Assembly: GCA_012295275.1 (NCBI GenBank)
Contig: CM022668.1
Location: 14,637,440-14,701,439 of the forward strand
Direction of reading: 5' to 3'
Length of the DNA stretch: 64,000 bases
Source: Chrysomallon squamiferum
Lineage: Eukaryota; Mollusca; Gastropoda; Neomphalida; Peltospiridae
Made by a program: the position numbers and the translations under genes. The notes beneath the pieces were generated by a model. That model saw nothing but the letters and a program-made list of their open reading frames with translations. It did not search any database and was not told the origin of the DNA. This document shows, one piece after another, positions 23,275 to 37,100 of the stretch. Numbering within the stretch: position 1 is the first letter of the stretch; each line of letters begins with the position of its first letter.

Positions 23275-23950
23275 CAACTCTCTACAACTACTTTCACTAG
23301 ACTTTCACAATAAATCAGTTACAGTGAAATGAATGCTACTTTTACTACTCTCTAAAACTACTTTCACTAGACTATACAACTAATATTAGTACTCTCTACA
23401 ACTCTCTACAACTACTTTCACCAGACTATACAACTAATATTAGTACTCTCTACAACTCTCTACAACTACTTTCATTAGACTATACAACTAATATTAGTAC
23501 TCTACAACTCTCTACAACTACTTTCACTACACTATACAACTAATATTACCGCTCTCTAAACTATTCTTACTACACTTTGTCTCTAAAAATATTATTACTC
23601 CTCTCTCCACAACTACTATTACCACTCTCTCTACACTACCATTACTACTCTCTCCACAACTACTACTACTACTACTATATCTAAACTATTATTACTATTC
23701 TCTCTAAAACTACTACAACTTCTCCGTATACCGCTACTACTCTCTGTACAACTGATGTCACTAATCTCTCTACTACTGCTGTTACTACTCTCTCTCTTCG
23801 GCTACTATTACTGTATTCTCTACATACACTGTTACTACTATCTCTTCACTATACAACTACTATTACTACTGTCTCTAAAAAATATTCTTACTGTTCTCTG
23901 AACCAATGCTATTACCACTCTACAGTCTCTATTACTACTGACTAGAACTC
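23275..23950. repeat. CTACTATTACTACT-type minisatellite
   Basis: Fills the gap between two GIMAP exons. It includes a higher-order repeat of about 60 bp (ctctctacaactactttcac, then agactatacaactaatatt) near 23330-23560. A near-identical array lies at 26290-26855. Confidence 0.9.
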
Positions 23951-23964
23951 CTATTATTACTCAC

Positions 23965-24618
23965 CTTCTTTTCCCACGTCTTCACTTTTCCACACTTCTT
24001 CTTCTGCTGCTTCCGTTAATTCTGCTTGATAATATTCACCGCCATGTTCTCGCACATTGGATTTTATCATGTCGATCAGCTGCTGACCCAATTTTTCTTT
24101 CTTTTTCTCGTCTCTTTCGCGATTGTTAAATCCGACATATCTTCTTCCACATTTGTTGATTAATTCTTTTAGGCTTTCTGGTGCCTCATCTACAAATTCT
24201 TCAAGATCTGTTCCGTCCTCTTCAAGATCGTCAATTCTGGTGAACAGGAGACACATGTAATCAAACATTGTTTCTCCAAATACTTGCTCGTAGTATTGGA
24301 TTGTTTTTTCATCTTCTGGTGTGAAACTCTTTGTCTGCAGAGCCATGATGAAAGCATGTGGTCCTGGATCACTCATCGTGATACTCTGCATGATTTCTTT
24401 CGTAATCTCTTCTTGTGAACGACCGGTGTCGAATGCTCTTGGTGTATCAACGATGAGAATGTCGTGACCGAATCTAGTTGTTCGTTCTGCCTGGCAGGTT
24501 GTAGCACCAGCTTCAGTCTGAAAACGTTTCTCTCCTAGGATGGTATTAGCGGACGCACTTTTTCCTGAAGCAGTCATCCCAATCATAACAATGCGCAGTT
24601 CACTTTCACTGTCGGAAT
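23965..24618 (-). CDS. GIMAP/AIG1-type GTPase exon, copy B
   Basis: The exon begins after TTTGTTTCAG-type text (acceptor at 24619-24620), with two bases completing an Asp codon, then SDSESELRIVMIGMTASGKS. Motifs: P-loop GMTASGKS; G3 reads DTPR, so the usual Gly is Arg; the GIMAP-specific box DPGPHAFIMALQTKSF; G4 FTRIDDLEED; G5 region CGRRYVGFNNRERDEKKKEK. The frame ends WKSEDVGKEGE then TAA, but AAG|GTGAGT just before the stop (phase 1) is a strong splice donor. It may therefore be an internal exon, or terminal with the stop used. The coiled-coil tail of the 47-kb copy is absent here. Upstream exons are not identified. Coordinates at the donor are uncertain by about one base. Confidence 0.8.
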
Positions 24619-25660
24619 CTGAAACAGATTAAATACACTCTGTGTAGAAACGAAGTCATTATTTTGATATTTTCACTGTTGTTAATATTATTACTATCAA
24701 CATCATTGTGATCTGTCTACCTAAATATCCGCCTGTCTGTCTATGTGTATCTATTAATATATCCAGTCTGTAATGATTGTTTGTCCACAGAAAGCATTTT
24801 CTTTCGATCATCCTCTTTTACATAATGAAGATGAGATTCCAGAGTAATTTTATTCCATAACTAAAGAAATATAATATTAAATCATGAATTCTGTCATTTG
24901 AGATATGATTTTCCAAGAAATTTCAAAACTAAAAACGAAGAAAAGAAACTCCACTAGAAACCTATTAAATTTTATTAAGTACACAAGATTTTGATCATGT
25001 TAAAATATATTTTATTGGTTTTTGTTATTGATTTATTTCTCTATGTATCTATTATATTTATTTATTTATTTATTAAAATTTAATAATATTTATAACGTCT
25101 TACACGAAGCGATATTTCGTGTTTTTGCCAAGTTAATAAAATTCCAAAACTGAAGTCGGTTATGACTGTTCACAGCACAGTTAGTTTGTGATAGCCGCTT
25201 GACTACAAATACTGCATAGTACTTTCTGTTGCTGTATACAAGAGTTAACTAAAAATCTGTGCTCCTGAGGAAAACGTATATTCCCGAACGAAGCTTGCAA
25301 CGATCGATCTCCTTCATGTACTCATTCAGTCTAGTTTCCCGATATTTGGATTTACAAAATGTGTATTGTTTTTAAATTGTGTTTAATGTAAGCTATTTGT
25401 ATGTGTCTCTTGAACAGTATATATGTGTGTGAATGTATAGTATTATGTATGTCTATCTACACTTCATGTTTAAAGTAAGTTATTGATATATGTCTCTATG
25501 TATACAATATGCATATGCATGGATACATTTTATATTAAAGTTTCGATTTCGCGTTCTGAACTGAAGAAATATTTGTATTTTCTTTATGTTGAAAACGTTA
25601 TTGAAGAATGGTTAAAACAAGCATTATTTAGGGTAGATAACAGATAATTAATAGTTTTTC
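24619..25660 (-). other. Upstream intron or flank of GIMAP copy B
   Basis: Holds composite-repeat landmarks in their usual order: ctgtctgtctatgtgtatct, ataactaaagaaatataat, a TTTATTTATTTATT run near 25070, gccgcttgactacaaatac near 25195, gaggaaaacgtatattccc near 25268. The same flank precedes the exons at 27523 and, for the first 290 bp, 51373. I see no further exon. Confidence 0.55.
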
Positions 25661-25689
25661 TAGTACCTGCTCTCAGTAATAAACTTTTT

Positions 25690-26270
25690 CAGATTACAAA
25701 GAAATGAAAAGAAATGTCATGAAATAAAATAAAATAAAATAAAATAAAATAAATAACTAAATACATAGCTAACGAACTAAGTAAAACACCTCCTGGCTCC
25801 CTGCTCTTGGTCTATCCCTAGGCTTCACCTAGTCAGTCTTAGGGATGATGTCACTTTCGTAACATAGCTTTGATCCTAATGAAAAATATATTTATTGTTG
25901 AGGGGAAATCTATTTCTCCGATAATAGCAATTTACCATCGACATATAATTTCCTCTACCGTTTAATTGTTTTATTAACTATTTCTTTTTACTTCTCGGGT
26001 CGATTCACTTTTTTTGTACGTAAATTTCTATTTGCTGTTTTATGATAACACGGAAGAAACGTTTTATGTTTTTTCCAGCTTCAGATGCAGGAGATACAAA
26101 CACATACGGACATACACAGGCAAACACCAGATTCATACAAACTACATACAGTATACATAAAATACAACACAGATTAAATATACGCAAACAAACGCCCTTT
26201 TGTTTCAAATATCAATCACTATTTTAGTTACGTAGAAAAGAACTTTGTCAGCTTGAAATAGCATCAATAA
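25690..26270. repeat. Composite repeat blocks between duplicated GIMAP copies
   Basis: An ATAAAATAAA tract, then ctccctgctcttggtctatc (25799), the agcaatttaccatcgac block (25925), the cttctcgggtcgattcac block (25990) and the catcaataaatcagttacag block (26264). These are the landmarks lying before the minisatellite in each GIMAP unit. Confidence 0.75.
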
Positions 26271-26289
26271 ATCAGTTACAGTGAAATGA

Positions 26290-26855
26290 ATGCTACTTTT
26301 ACTACTCTCTAAAACTACTTTCACTAGACTATACAACTAATATTACTACTCTCTACAACTCTCTACAACTACTTTCATTAGACTATACAACTAATATTAG
26401 TACTCTCTACAACTCTCTACAACTACTTTCACTACACTATACAACTAATATTACCGCTCTCTAAACTATTCTTACTACACTTTGTCTCTAAAAATATTAT
26501 TACTCCTCTCTCCACAACTACTATTACTACTCTGTCTACACTACCATTACTACTGTCTCCACAACAACTACTACTACTATATCTAAACTATTATTACTAT
26601 TCTCTCTAAAACTACTACAACTTCTCCGTATACCGCTACTACTCTCTGTACAACTGATGTCACTAATCTCTCTACTACTGCTGTTACTACTCTCTCTCTT
26701 CGGCTACTATTACTGTATTCTCTACATACACTGTTACTACTATCTCTTCACTATACAACTACTATTACTACTGTCTCTAAAAAATATTCTTACTGTTCTC
26801 TGAACCAATGCTATTACCACTCTACAGTCTCTATTACTACTGACTAGAACTCCTA
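26290..26855. repeat. CTACTATTACTACT-type minisatellite
   Basis: Near-identical to 23330-23950 but lacking one of the roughly 60-bp internal repeats. Confidence 0.9.
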
Positions 26856-26866
26856 TTATTACTCAC

Positions 26867-27523
26867 CTTCTTTTCCCACGTCTTCACTTTTCCACACTTC
26901 TTCTTCTGCTGCTTCCGTTAATTCTGCTTGATAATATTCACCGCCATGTTCTCGCACATTGGATTTTATCATGTCGATCAGCTGCTGACCCAATTTTTCT
27001 TTCTTTTTCTCGTCTCTTTCGCGATTGTTAAATCCGACATATCTTCTTCCACATTTGTTGATTAATTCTTTTAGGCTTTCTGGTGCCTCATCTACAAATT
27101 CTTCAAGATCTGTTCCGTCCTCTTCAAGATCGTCAATTCTGGTGAACAGGAGACACATGTAATCAAACATTGTTTCTCCAAATACTTGCTCGTAGTATTG
27201 GATTGTTTTTTCATCTTCTGGTGTGAAACTCTTTGTCTGCAGAGCCATGATGAAAGCATGTGGTCCTGGATCACTCATCGTGATACTCTGCATGATTTCT
27301 TTCGTAATCTCTTCTTGTGAACGACCGGTGTCGAATGCTCTTGGTGTATCAACGATGAGAATGTCGTGACCGAATCTAGTTGTTCGTTCTGCCTGGCAGG
27401 TTGTAGCACCAGCTTCAGTCTGAAAACGTTTCTCTCCTAGGATGGTATTAGCGGACGCACTTTTTTTTCCTGAAGCAGTCATCCCAATCATAACAATGCG
27501 CAGTTCACTTTCACTGTCGGAAT
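26867..27523 (-). CDS. GIMAP/AIG1-type GTPase exon, copy C (P-loop with extra Lys)
   Basis: Nearly the same sequence as copy B, with the same acceptor (27524-27525) and the same AAG|GTGAGT donor (26866-26865). The difference is a T run of eight instead of five in the P-loop. It adds one codon, so the motif reads GMTASGKKS instead of GMTASGKS. The added Lys sits between the invariant Lys and Ser and would be expected to damage nucleotide and magnesium binding. G3 is DTPR, G4 FTRIDDLEED and G5 region CGRRYVGFNNR, as in B. A homopolymer slip or a sequencing error could produce this. The reading frame is otherwise intact. Confidence 0.78.
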
Positions 27524-28579
27524 CTGAAACAGATTAAATACACTCTGTGTAGAAACGAAGTCATTATTTTGATATTTTCACTGTTGTTAATATTATTACT
27601 ATCAACATCATTGTGATCTGTCTACCTAAATATCCGCCTGTCTGTCTATGTGTATCTATTAATATATCCAGTCTGTAATGATTGTTTGTCCACAGAAAGC
27701 ATTTTCTTTCGATCATCCTCTTTTACATAATGAAGATGAGATTCCAGAGTAATTTTATTCCATAACTAAAGAAATATAATATTAAATCATGAATTCTGTC
27801 ATTTGAGATATGATTTTCCAAGAAATTTCAAAACTAAAAACGAAGAAAAGAAACTCCACTAGAAACCTATTAAATTTTATTAAGTACACAAGATTTTGAT
27901 CATGTTAAAATATATTTTATTGGTTTTTGTTATTGATTTATTTCTCTATGTATCTATTATATTTATTTATTTATTTATTTATTAAAATTTAATAATATTT
28001 ATAACGTCTTACACGAAGCGATATTTCGTGTTTTTGCCAAGTTAATAAAATTCCAAAACTGAAGTCGGTTATGACTGTTCACAGCACAGTTAGTTTGTGA
28101 GAGCCGCTTGACTACAAATACTGCATAGTACTTTCTGTTGCTGTATACAAGAGTTAACTAAAAATCTGTGTTCCTGAGGAAAACGTATATTCCCGAACGA
28201 AGCTTGCAACGATCGATCTCCTTCATGTACTCATTCAGTCTAGTTTCCCGATATTTGGATCAACAAAATGTGTATTGTTTTTAAATTGTGTTTAATGTAA
28301 GCTATTTGTATGTGTCTCTTGAACAGTATATATGTGTGTGAATGTATAGTATTATGTATGTCTATCTACACTTCATGTTTAAAGTAAGTTATTGATATAT
28401 GTCTCTATGTATATAATATGCATATGCATGGATACATTTTATATTAAAGTTTTGATTTCGCGTTCTGAACTGAAGAAATATTTGTATTTTCTTTATGTTG
28501 AAAACGTTATTGAAGAATGGTTAAAACAAGCATTATTTAGGGTAGATAACAGATAATTAATAGTTTTTCGAGTTTCTGC

Positions 28580-30399
28580 TTTTAATAAAAAAAATTCAGA
28601 TTACAAAAAAATGAAATGAAATAAAATAATATAAAATAAAATAAATAAGTAAAATAAATAAAATAAAATAAATAAATAAATAATTAATTAAAAATAAACG
28701 AACATACAAATGAATGAATGAATAACTAAATAAGCAAATTAACAAACAAAGAAATAAAGATTCAGGAAAGAAACATACAAACAAATTATCAAACATACAA
28801 ACTATTATACAGACGTATAAATAAATATATTAGTATATAAATAAACAAATAAACAAACAAAAAACAAACATACAAACAATTAAAGATAGAAATAATTGAA
28901 ACCAGATTTAATTGAAGTAAGAGTCATGCAATCTCTTGAAAGTTAGGTAAAATCATTATAACACGTCATTATCAGTAGAAACTTGTTTCGCTTGAGAACT
29001 ACAAGAACAACTTCGTCCTTTCATTTTGTTATATGAGCGATTTAGTAATTCTGAATATATATTCAAAAATAGAAAATAGTTACATGCTGCTGCTTAATTT
29101 TTGTTTGAGAAACTTAATAGTTAATACTGATGTATCAAACTGTTAAACATATGAATGCTAACCTTTTTATAGTAATATAAAATAAAATAAATAAATTACA
29201 AAAATGTTTAAAAAGTAATTAATAAAAATAAATTAATATACAAATAAAAAATAATAAAATAAGTTAAAGTAAAATGAAATAAAATAGAATAAAATAAAGT
29301 AACATAAAATAAAAATAAAATAACTAAAACAGTCGGTATGCCAAGCTAGTGAAAATGACAAAGACAAACTCGCCTTATTTGACTGTCACATTAAACTGTT
29401 AAACATATCAATGCAAAAATAATTTATAATAAATAAATAAATAACAAAAATAATTAAATAGTAATTAATGAAAATAAATAAATATATTCGTAGAAAATGA
29501 TAAAATAAAGGAAAATGAAGTAAAAATAAATTAAAATAAAATAAAATAAAGTAACATTAAATAAGATAAGTTAACTAAGACTGTCGACATGCCAAACTTG
29601 TGAAAAATACAAGAACAAACTCGTGTTTATGTTTGACTGTCACAAAAGGCCTGACTGAAGATACAGCGTGTGTAAGTGAAGTGAATATTAGTTTAGCTCT
29701 TTATAAATGCTCTGCTATGTGACATTTGATAACCTGTCCTCACGCAAATATCTGTTTATCTAAAATATTATTCTATCAATATAAATTACTAATTACTTTT
29801 TTATTAATTAATTAACAGGACTGTTCACCAGAGAACTGGTTTTTGATAAACGACTGACGACAAACACAGAACAGTACACGTTGTTGCTTTATCTAAGGGT
29901 TGGCAAAGCAGCTCTGTTCCCGAGGAAAACGTATTTACTCGAAAATAGGTAGCTATGATATACCCACTTTGGCACATCGGTTAACAAGTTTTATTGACTA
30001 TCTGATCATGTATAATGTTTAAAGAAAATAACAACGAGCAAACTGAGTGTGACATAACAGATATTAATACTTTGAATTCATGTGTACATTACAGGTTCTA
30101 AACTAAACTTATGATGTAATAAACATGTTATTTTATCAAAGCAGTATTAGATCTGTATGTTTCTTCAGACATGCATACAAACAGACAAGCATGCACACAA
30201 ACCATATGTAGTATAAAATACAACGCATTTAACATGGACTTTTTGCAATGGCTGAACTCCCTCTGTTTCAAAAATACAAAAGTACAAGATTGTTAGATGT
30301 CACTGCATTGTTTGTATTTGAACAAATATATTACTTGAAATTGTTGTATTAAACTATTAAACATAGCAGCACACATACACAGTCAGAGACACGCACACA

Positions 30400-30453
<54 letters not shown>

Positions 30454-31100
30454 GAAATAAATAAAAATAGTAAAAAAAGGTTTTAATTGAAAATGACAGT
30501 CATGCAAATTTGTTGAAAATAAGGTCAAAACATTATCAAACGTCATTATCAATAGAAACTTGTTTCAGTTGAGGACTACAAGAACAAACTCGTCATTTAT
30601 TTTTGTTTTATGAGCGATGACTCAAAATACAGTGTACAGAAGTTGAATTAAGACATTAATTAGTTCTTTATAAACCTCTCTTATATGTGAAATTTGATAC
30701 GTGTCAACATGTAAAGATCTGTTTATGTAATATATTATTCTGTAAATATAATTTACTTATTGCTGTTTTGTAAAAGGTTTGGTTAGACAGTCCATTTATT
30801 TATAATGAAACGACTTCCTGAAGTAATTGTAACTTATAACAAAGAAGAAATAAAATTTAAGAGATAATTTTTGTCATTTAAGTGTTTGGCAAGACAATCC
30901 ATTTATTTATAATGAAACGAGATCCTAGAGTAATTTTAATTTATAACAAAAGACAAATAAACTTTAAGAGATAATTTTGTCATTTAAGTGTTGTGAAATA
31001 TTTCATTATGAGATACTGTCATAGAATAAAGGGAAAACCTAACAGAAACAAAGGAGAAGAACTGAAACTCCACTAGTAACTTTCTGTATCGACTTCAAGT
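28580..31100. repeat. Composite repeat array, AT-rich part
   Basis: Long ATAAAATAAA and ACAAACAAAC-type tracts (28600-28860, 29160-29330, 29430-29570). Three copies of the gtcatgc...gaacaaactcg block lie near 28925, 29335 and 30490. One copy of the cgtatttactcgaaaatagg...taataaacatgttatt block (29925-30135) recurs at 37490, 58540 and the window end. No gene seen. Confidence 0.7.
30402..30455. repeat. (TAA)n microsatellite
   Basis: Pure TAA run at the point in the unit where a similar TAA run lies at 59055-59140. Confidence 0.95.
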
Positions 31101-34100
31101 ATTTTTTTGATTATGTAAAACATTTCCATTAATTAATTAGTTTGTTAATTTCTTAATTTATTATTTACAATTAAATTAAATTTAAAGCGTCTTTTCTAAT
31201 CAATATATTATCTTTTTCCCAGCGTAAAAAAATCACATAAGGAACTTGAATTCAGAAGAAACTGAGTTTATCATGTCTCCTTGACGCCAAATACAACACA
31301 CTAATCGTTGTTGTTTAGTATAATGACAGGCAAGTCACATCTGTTCAAGAGGTCACAGTATTTCTCCGAAACAGCGTGTTAGTACTCAGAATATGACAAA
31401 GAAGGGGTATTGTGTGTGTTTGTTTGTTATGTTTGTGTCTGTGTGTGTTTGTGTGTGTGTATGTGTATGTTTGTGTGTGTGTGTGTGTGTGTACAAAAAC
31501 CGCAGAAATACATTTTAAAGCTTTAAAAACTGCTAGCTGTGATTTGGTTCACGCGTGGCACACATCTGTTAAAGAGGCTGACTGACAATACACAGAGTAT
31601 AAGTTTAATTCATTATAAATGCATTTATATGTAACATTTGATAACGTATCCGCATGCGAAGACCTGTTTATTTTATATATTATTTTGTGCATATATCTTA
31701 CTCATAAAACGTTTGCCAAAACAGTTCTGTTCCTGAAGAAAAAATTTATTTCTCCGAAAACTCCTTTTTAGGGACAAAGTCGTAGAGTTTATATTTTCTA
31801 TCAGGACAAAGCAAGTACAAAATAGAAAGGAAAAAAATATACCTCTATTTCTCTGTCTGCCCATCTATCTATCTGAAAAATTCTACATCCACATAGATTT
31901 TTAAATGTGTGTGTCCGGAAAAGTCGTTTCTATTCTTGAATCACATGCTAGATTTTAATTAACAACGAAAGACAAATAATATTTAAGTAATAAATTTTGT
32001 CATTTAAGTGTCGTGAAATGTTTATTTATTAGCTTTCTATCAAAATAAACTTCAAAATTAAGAAAGAAGAAAAAACTCAACTAATATATTTTTATGAGTT
32101 TCAAGTATTCATTTATGGCAAATTACTTTTCTTTTTTATTAATTATTTAGTTTATTTATTACAGTTAATTAAACATAAAACCTTTTATTCGAAGCCATAT
32201 TTTGTATTTTCCCCAAGTTAACAAAATCTCAAAACTGATGACAAATGCATCACAGTACTCGTTGTTGCTTCATATGTGTTAGCAAGATGCAAGTGCCGTC
32301 ATAATACAGGGCAGGGTCTTTAGCCTTCGAGTTTCTTTGCGCACCCCGACATCCCAAAACAGCCACAACGCCCTACTTTCGTACAGTTTATCAAAACAAC
32401 GGTACTGTTCTGTAAATGTAAATACAGAAATGCCTACATAGGTATCTAGGTACTCAGAAAAAGAAAAAAACAAACAAACAAACAAAAAAAAACAACAAGA
32501 AAAACAATTCTCGTTAAACTTTCAACAATCTGGTACAGGATGTGGTTAACATTTAATAATCGGAGCACTGATGATTCTAAATGGATAAGTGGCAAATTAC
32601 AGAGTTCATCGCCTTTCACAGTGGATCACGAGAAGTGACAAGTAAATGCATTACAAATGTAAATGTTTGGAAAAAGTTTCTTCGTTTAATTTTTAACAAT
32701 TTGGACTGACAGAAAAAATTAAAATTGAGAAGTGACCCTCAGCCGTTCTGCCGATAGTTGTGTCAAACTTTCATATAAACTGACCCATAATTTATTTTTA
32801 TACAGTTTAAAGTTTTCTTTGGGTGTCGCTGTCAAAGAGGATTCCGATAAATTAATTTCAGTGACATGCATGGTATTAACGTTTCACACTCAAAGAAAAA
32901 TATGATAATGAAAAAGGACTGCACGGCTCCCTGCCCTTGGTCCGGCCCTAGACTTCAGCCTACTCAGTCTTAGTGATAATGTGGCGCTAGTAATATCGCT
33001 CTAATGCTGATTGAAAAAATATATATTGCTGAGGGAAAACGTATTTCTCCGAAAATAGCAATTTACACTCGACGTAGTTTCTACACCGATTAACGGCTTT
33101 ATTAACTATTATTTATTACTATTATTTTTTACTTTTAGAGCCAAGACATTGTTTTCACCTCATCTAATTAGTCTGTTAGTTTCATTTTGTTGTTTTATGA
33201 TAACACGAACCAAACGTTTTATGTTATACGAACCTTTGATCTACAATTATATTTCTTCAACCATGCAGACACACACAAGAACATTCATACACACAAAACT
33301 GCGTATAAATAAAACATAATATAATTTAAATACATAGAAAGAAACGCCCTTTCTTTTAAAATTGAATCTGCATTTTGGTGAACAGAGAAATGAAAGCTCC
33401 GTTTTTTAAACAGATTAATACTTTAGTTACAAATTAAAATGTGAGACTATTACGTCTAAAATAATAATAATAATAATAATAATAAAAAATATTAAAAAAT
33501 AAAAAAATAAAAACAATAAAAAAAACAATAATAATAAAAATTATAATAATAAAAACAAATTTCAATAAAAAATCAAAAGTAAAAAATAAAAATAAAATTT
33601 AATATAAAATAAAATAATAAAGTAAAATAAGATACTAAAGAATAGTCATGCAAATCTAAAAATTAGGTTGAAAATATTATGAAATGTCATTATGAACATG
33701 AACGTGTCACTTCTGAGAAGTAAAAGAGCAAACTCGTCTTTGTATTTGACTGTTATATGAGACCTCACTGACATCGCACCGTGTATAAATGGAATTAACA
33801 TATTGTTTAATTCTTTGCAAATGTATTGATATGTAACATTTGGTAACGTGCCAACATGCAAAGATCTGTTTATCTAATCTGGTTTTCAGTGCTAGGAACG
33901 TGAAAAAGTCGTAGTGTTCATATTTTCTATCAGGACATCCCAGTATACAATTGCAAAACTGTTTAAGGAGCAGTAGACCTACTACTAATACATTTATCTA
34001 ACTATCTGAAAATCTGCATATGCATATAGAAAGTCGTTTATATTGATCAATCCTTTTATGTATAATGAAACGAGACCGAGTGTAATTTTAATTGATGAAA

Positions 34101-37100
34101 AAGAGAAATAAAATTCAAGTGATAATTTTTGTCATTTAAGTGTTGTGAAATATTTAGGTACGAGACTTTATTATAGAATAAATTAAAATCCTTACAAAAA
34201 CAAACAGAAGAAAGGAAACTCCATTTGTGTCTTTTTTGTATCAAATTAGAATATTTTTATATTATGTTAAATATTTTCAAAAATGTATTAATTTGTTTAT
34301 TTCTTAATTTGGCATTTAAAATTTTATTAAATTTGAAACGTCTTGTTGAATCCATATATTATCTTTTACACACAGTGATTAAATCTCAGTTTTATCTTTG
34401 ATCTTTCTACAATCTCGTCTAGAATGTTGTTAGTATTTAATGTGCAGTGCACAGACGATTCTACATAGATTGATGCCGAATTAGTGAGTTTTTCATCTTT
34501 GAGACTGGATCACTGGTAAGTCTTAATACCGTTAAGAACAGAAAAACAATTCTCTACACACCAGTTTGTATCGAAAAGTGAAAAGTAAATAATAATGTCA
34601 AGGTTTCGAAATGTTTTTTGTGTTTCAACTTTGATAGTTTTGACCTACAGAAATATTACGAGGTGACCATCAGGCATTCGGTCCATCTGTGACAGTGCGT
34701 CAAAATTCATATAAATTGAGACATAATTTATTTTTTATGTAGTATAGCGGATCCTTGGGATCTCTCGCATCAAAGAGGATTTCTATAAATTAATTTCAAT
34801 CACGTGCATGAAATATATTGTTGTTTGAAAAGTATTAACATTTAATACTAAGAGAAAAAAAAATGCATGACTCCCTGCTCTTGTTCGGCTTCTAGGCTTC
34901 AACCTACTATGCTTTAGGGATAATAGTCCTAGTTTTAACGACGAAAAAAAAAATCATTGTTGAGGGAAAACGTATTTCTCCGAAAATAACATTTTACATT
35001 CGACAGAATTTCTACACCGGTTAACAGCTTTATTAACTAGTATTTCTTATTTCCTTGGCCAACACATTGTTTTTCACCTCATCAAAGTAGTCTATTAATT
35101 TTGTTTTGCTGTTTAAAGATAACAGGAATCAAATGTCTTATGTTACATGAACCTTTGATCTATAATTATGTTTCTTCAGCCATGCAGACAACCACAACAC
35201 ACACGAGTACAGAATCACATACATCCATACAGACCACAGAGAGTATAAATAAAATATACTAGAATTTAAATATATACAAACAAACGCCCTTTCTTTCAAA
35301 AATCAATCAGTATTTTAATTACATATAAAATAACTACTTATGCTTGAAGAATACATCAGTTATTGAGATATAGAAAAATCAAAGCTCTTTTTCTTCCTAA
35401 AATGGACTAGTACAAGTAACAAATCAAAATGTGTGTAGTTCTGAATTTTTAATTTGAAATACAAAATATCTCCTTACTACTGCATAATTTTTATTTGCAC
35501 AAATTTATTAGTTAATATTGCTGTTTTAGACTTACGTCCTAACGAAAAATAATTATAATAAAAATAACAAAATAAAAAGGAAAGCAAAAATAAAAATAAT
35601 ATTAAATATCTAAATAAAACAAATATATAAATGAATATAAAATAAGAAATAAATAAATACATAAATAAAAATAACAAATAATAATAAAAAAAATAAAAAT
35701 ATAAAAATAAATAAATAAATAAATAAAATAAAATAAAAATAAAATAAAATAAAATAAATAAAATAAGATAATTTAACTAAAATAATAGTCATGCAAATTT
35801 GCTGACAGTTAGGTGAAAAGATTACGAAAACTTCCTTTTAATGGCAAATTCCTGGTGTTCGTATTTTCTATCAGAACATCCCAAGTAAACAAAAAAAATA
35901 ATAATACAAAAAATAAAATAAAATAAAGTAAGGAAGAAGTACTAATAATTGAGTTATTGACGCATTTTTCAGAGTTAGTTTCTTCTTAGCTGGATTATTC
36001 TATGTTTCTGTGTATATATTTCTTTATCTACCTATCCTCCATCTATATGAAAACATCTACATCATATAGATTTTTTAATCGGGAAAAGTCATTTATATTG
36101 ATCGATAACATAATAGAGATATTTTAATTGATAAGTAAAGCCTAATAATATTTATGTGATAAATTTAGTTAATTAAGTGTTGAAATATTTCATTATAATC
36201 TCCATTAATACCCTTTTCTCTCAATTTCAAGTATTTTGCTTCAAGCTATATTACTTTTCATTAATTAATTAATTTATTTATTACAAGTTTAAAACATCTT
36301 ACCCGAAGCCATATTTTATCTTTTCCCAAAATTAATAAAATAGCAAAACTGAATTCAGTTAGGACTGATAGCTGCTTGACGACAAATACAGCATAGTACT
36401 CGTTGTTGTATTAGATAAGGGTTGGCAAGATACAAGTGCCCAAGGTAGGCGCTTAGACTTCCAGCTTTTTGGGGCCCCGCGACATCCCCCCCCCCCTCGA
36501 CAACGCATCTCCTCGCGAATTTCAAGCTCTCCTTTCATAAAATGTATTGCAATAATATTGAAAATGAAGTAATTAATGGTGGAACAAAGAAAACTATATC
36601 ATCTTATCTTTAATTTTTCTCGTTGGCTTTTCATCTTTCAGAGTCAATCACAGGTAATTCCTAATACATTTAAAAGTAGAAAAAGACTTTTCTACAGAGC
36701 AGTTTGTATCGAGAAGTGACAAGTACATACGTAAACAAATGAACGTGTTTGAAAAAGTTTCTCGCATATCTATTCTAATAGTCTTGACCAGCTGAAAAAT
36801 TTAGATTAGGGGTGACCCCCACCCGATTAGGGGTGGGTTTTTTCAATATATATTTTGACATACAAAATAGTCACATACTATTGCATGATTTTTATTTGAG
36901 AAGATTATTAGTTAATAGTAATGTATTCAACTAAACTATATCAATGTGTTAATAAATAAATAAATAAATAAATAAATAATAAATAACAAAAGTAATTAAA
37001 AAGTAATTATTAAAAATAACTAAATAATGAAACAAAAAATAATAAAATAAAATAAAAGAACTAAAACAATCATGAAGCCAATCTGCTACAAGAACAAACT

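Larger units (their letters stand above)
23310..25660. repeat. Recent duplication, copy 1
   Basis: Matches 26267-28580 at about 99% or better outside the minisatellite, by eye. Visible differences include a 3-bp change in the P-loop, a four-base insertion in an ATTT run, and single substitutions such as gtgctcct/gtgttcct. It contains a GIMAP exon and about 1 kb of upstream intron. Confidence 0.9.
26267..28580. repeat. Recent duplication, copy 2
   Basis: Counterpart of 23310-25660 at a pitch of about 2.9 kb. Confidence 0.9.
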
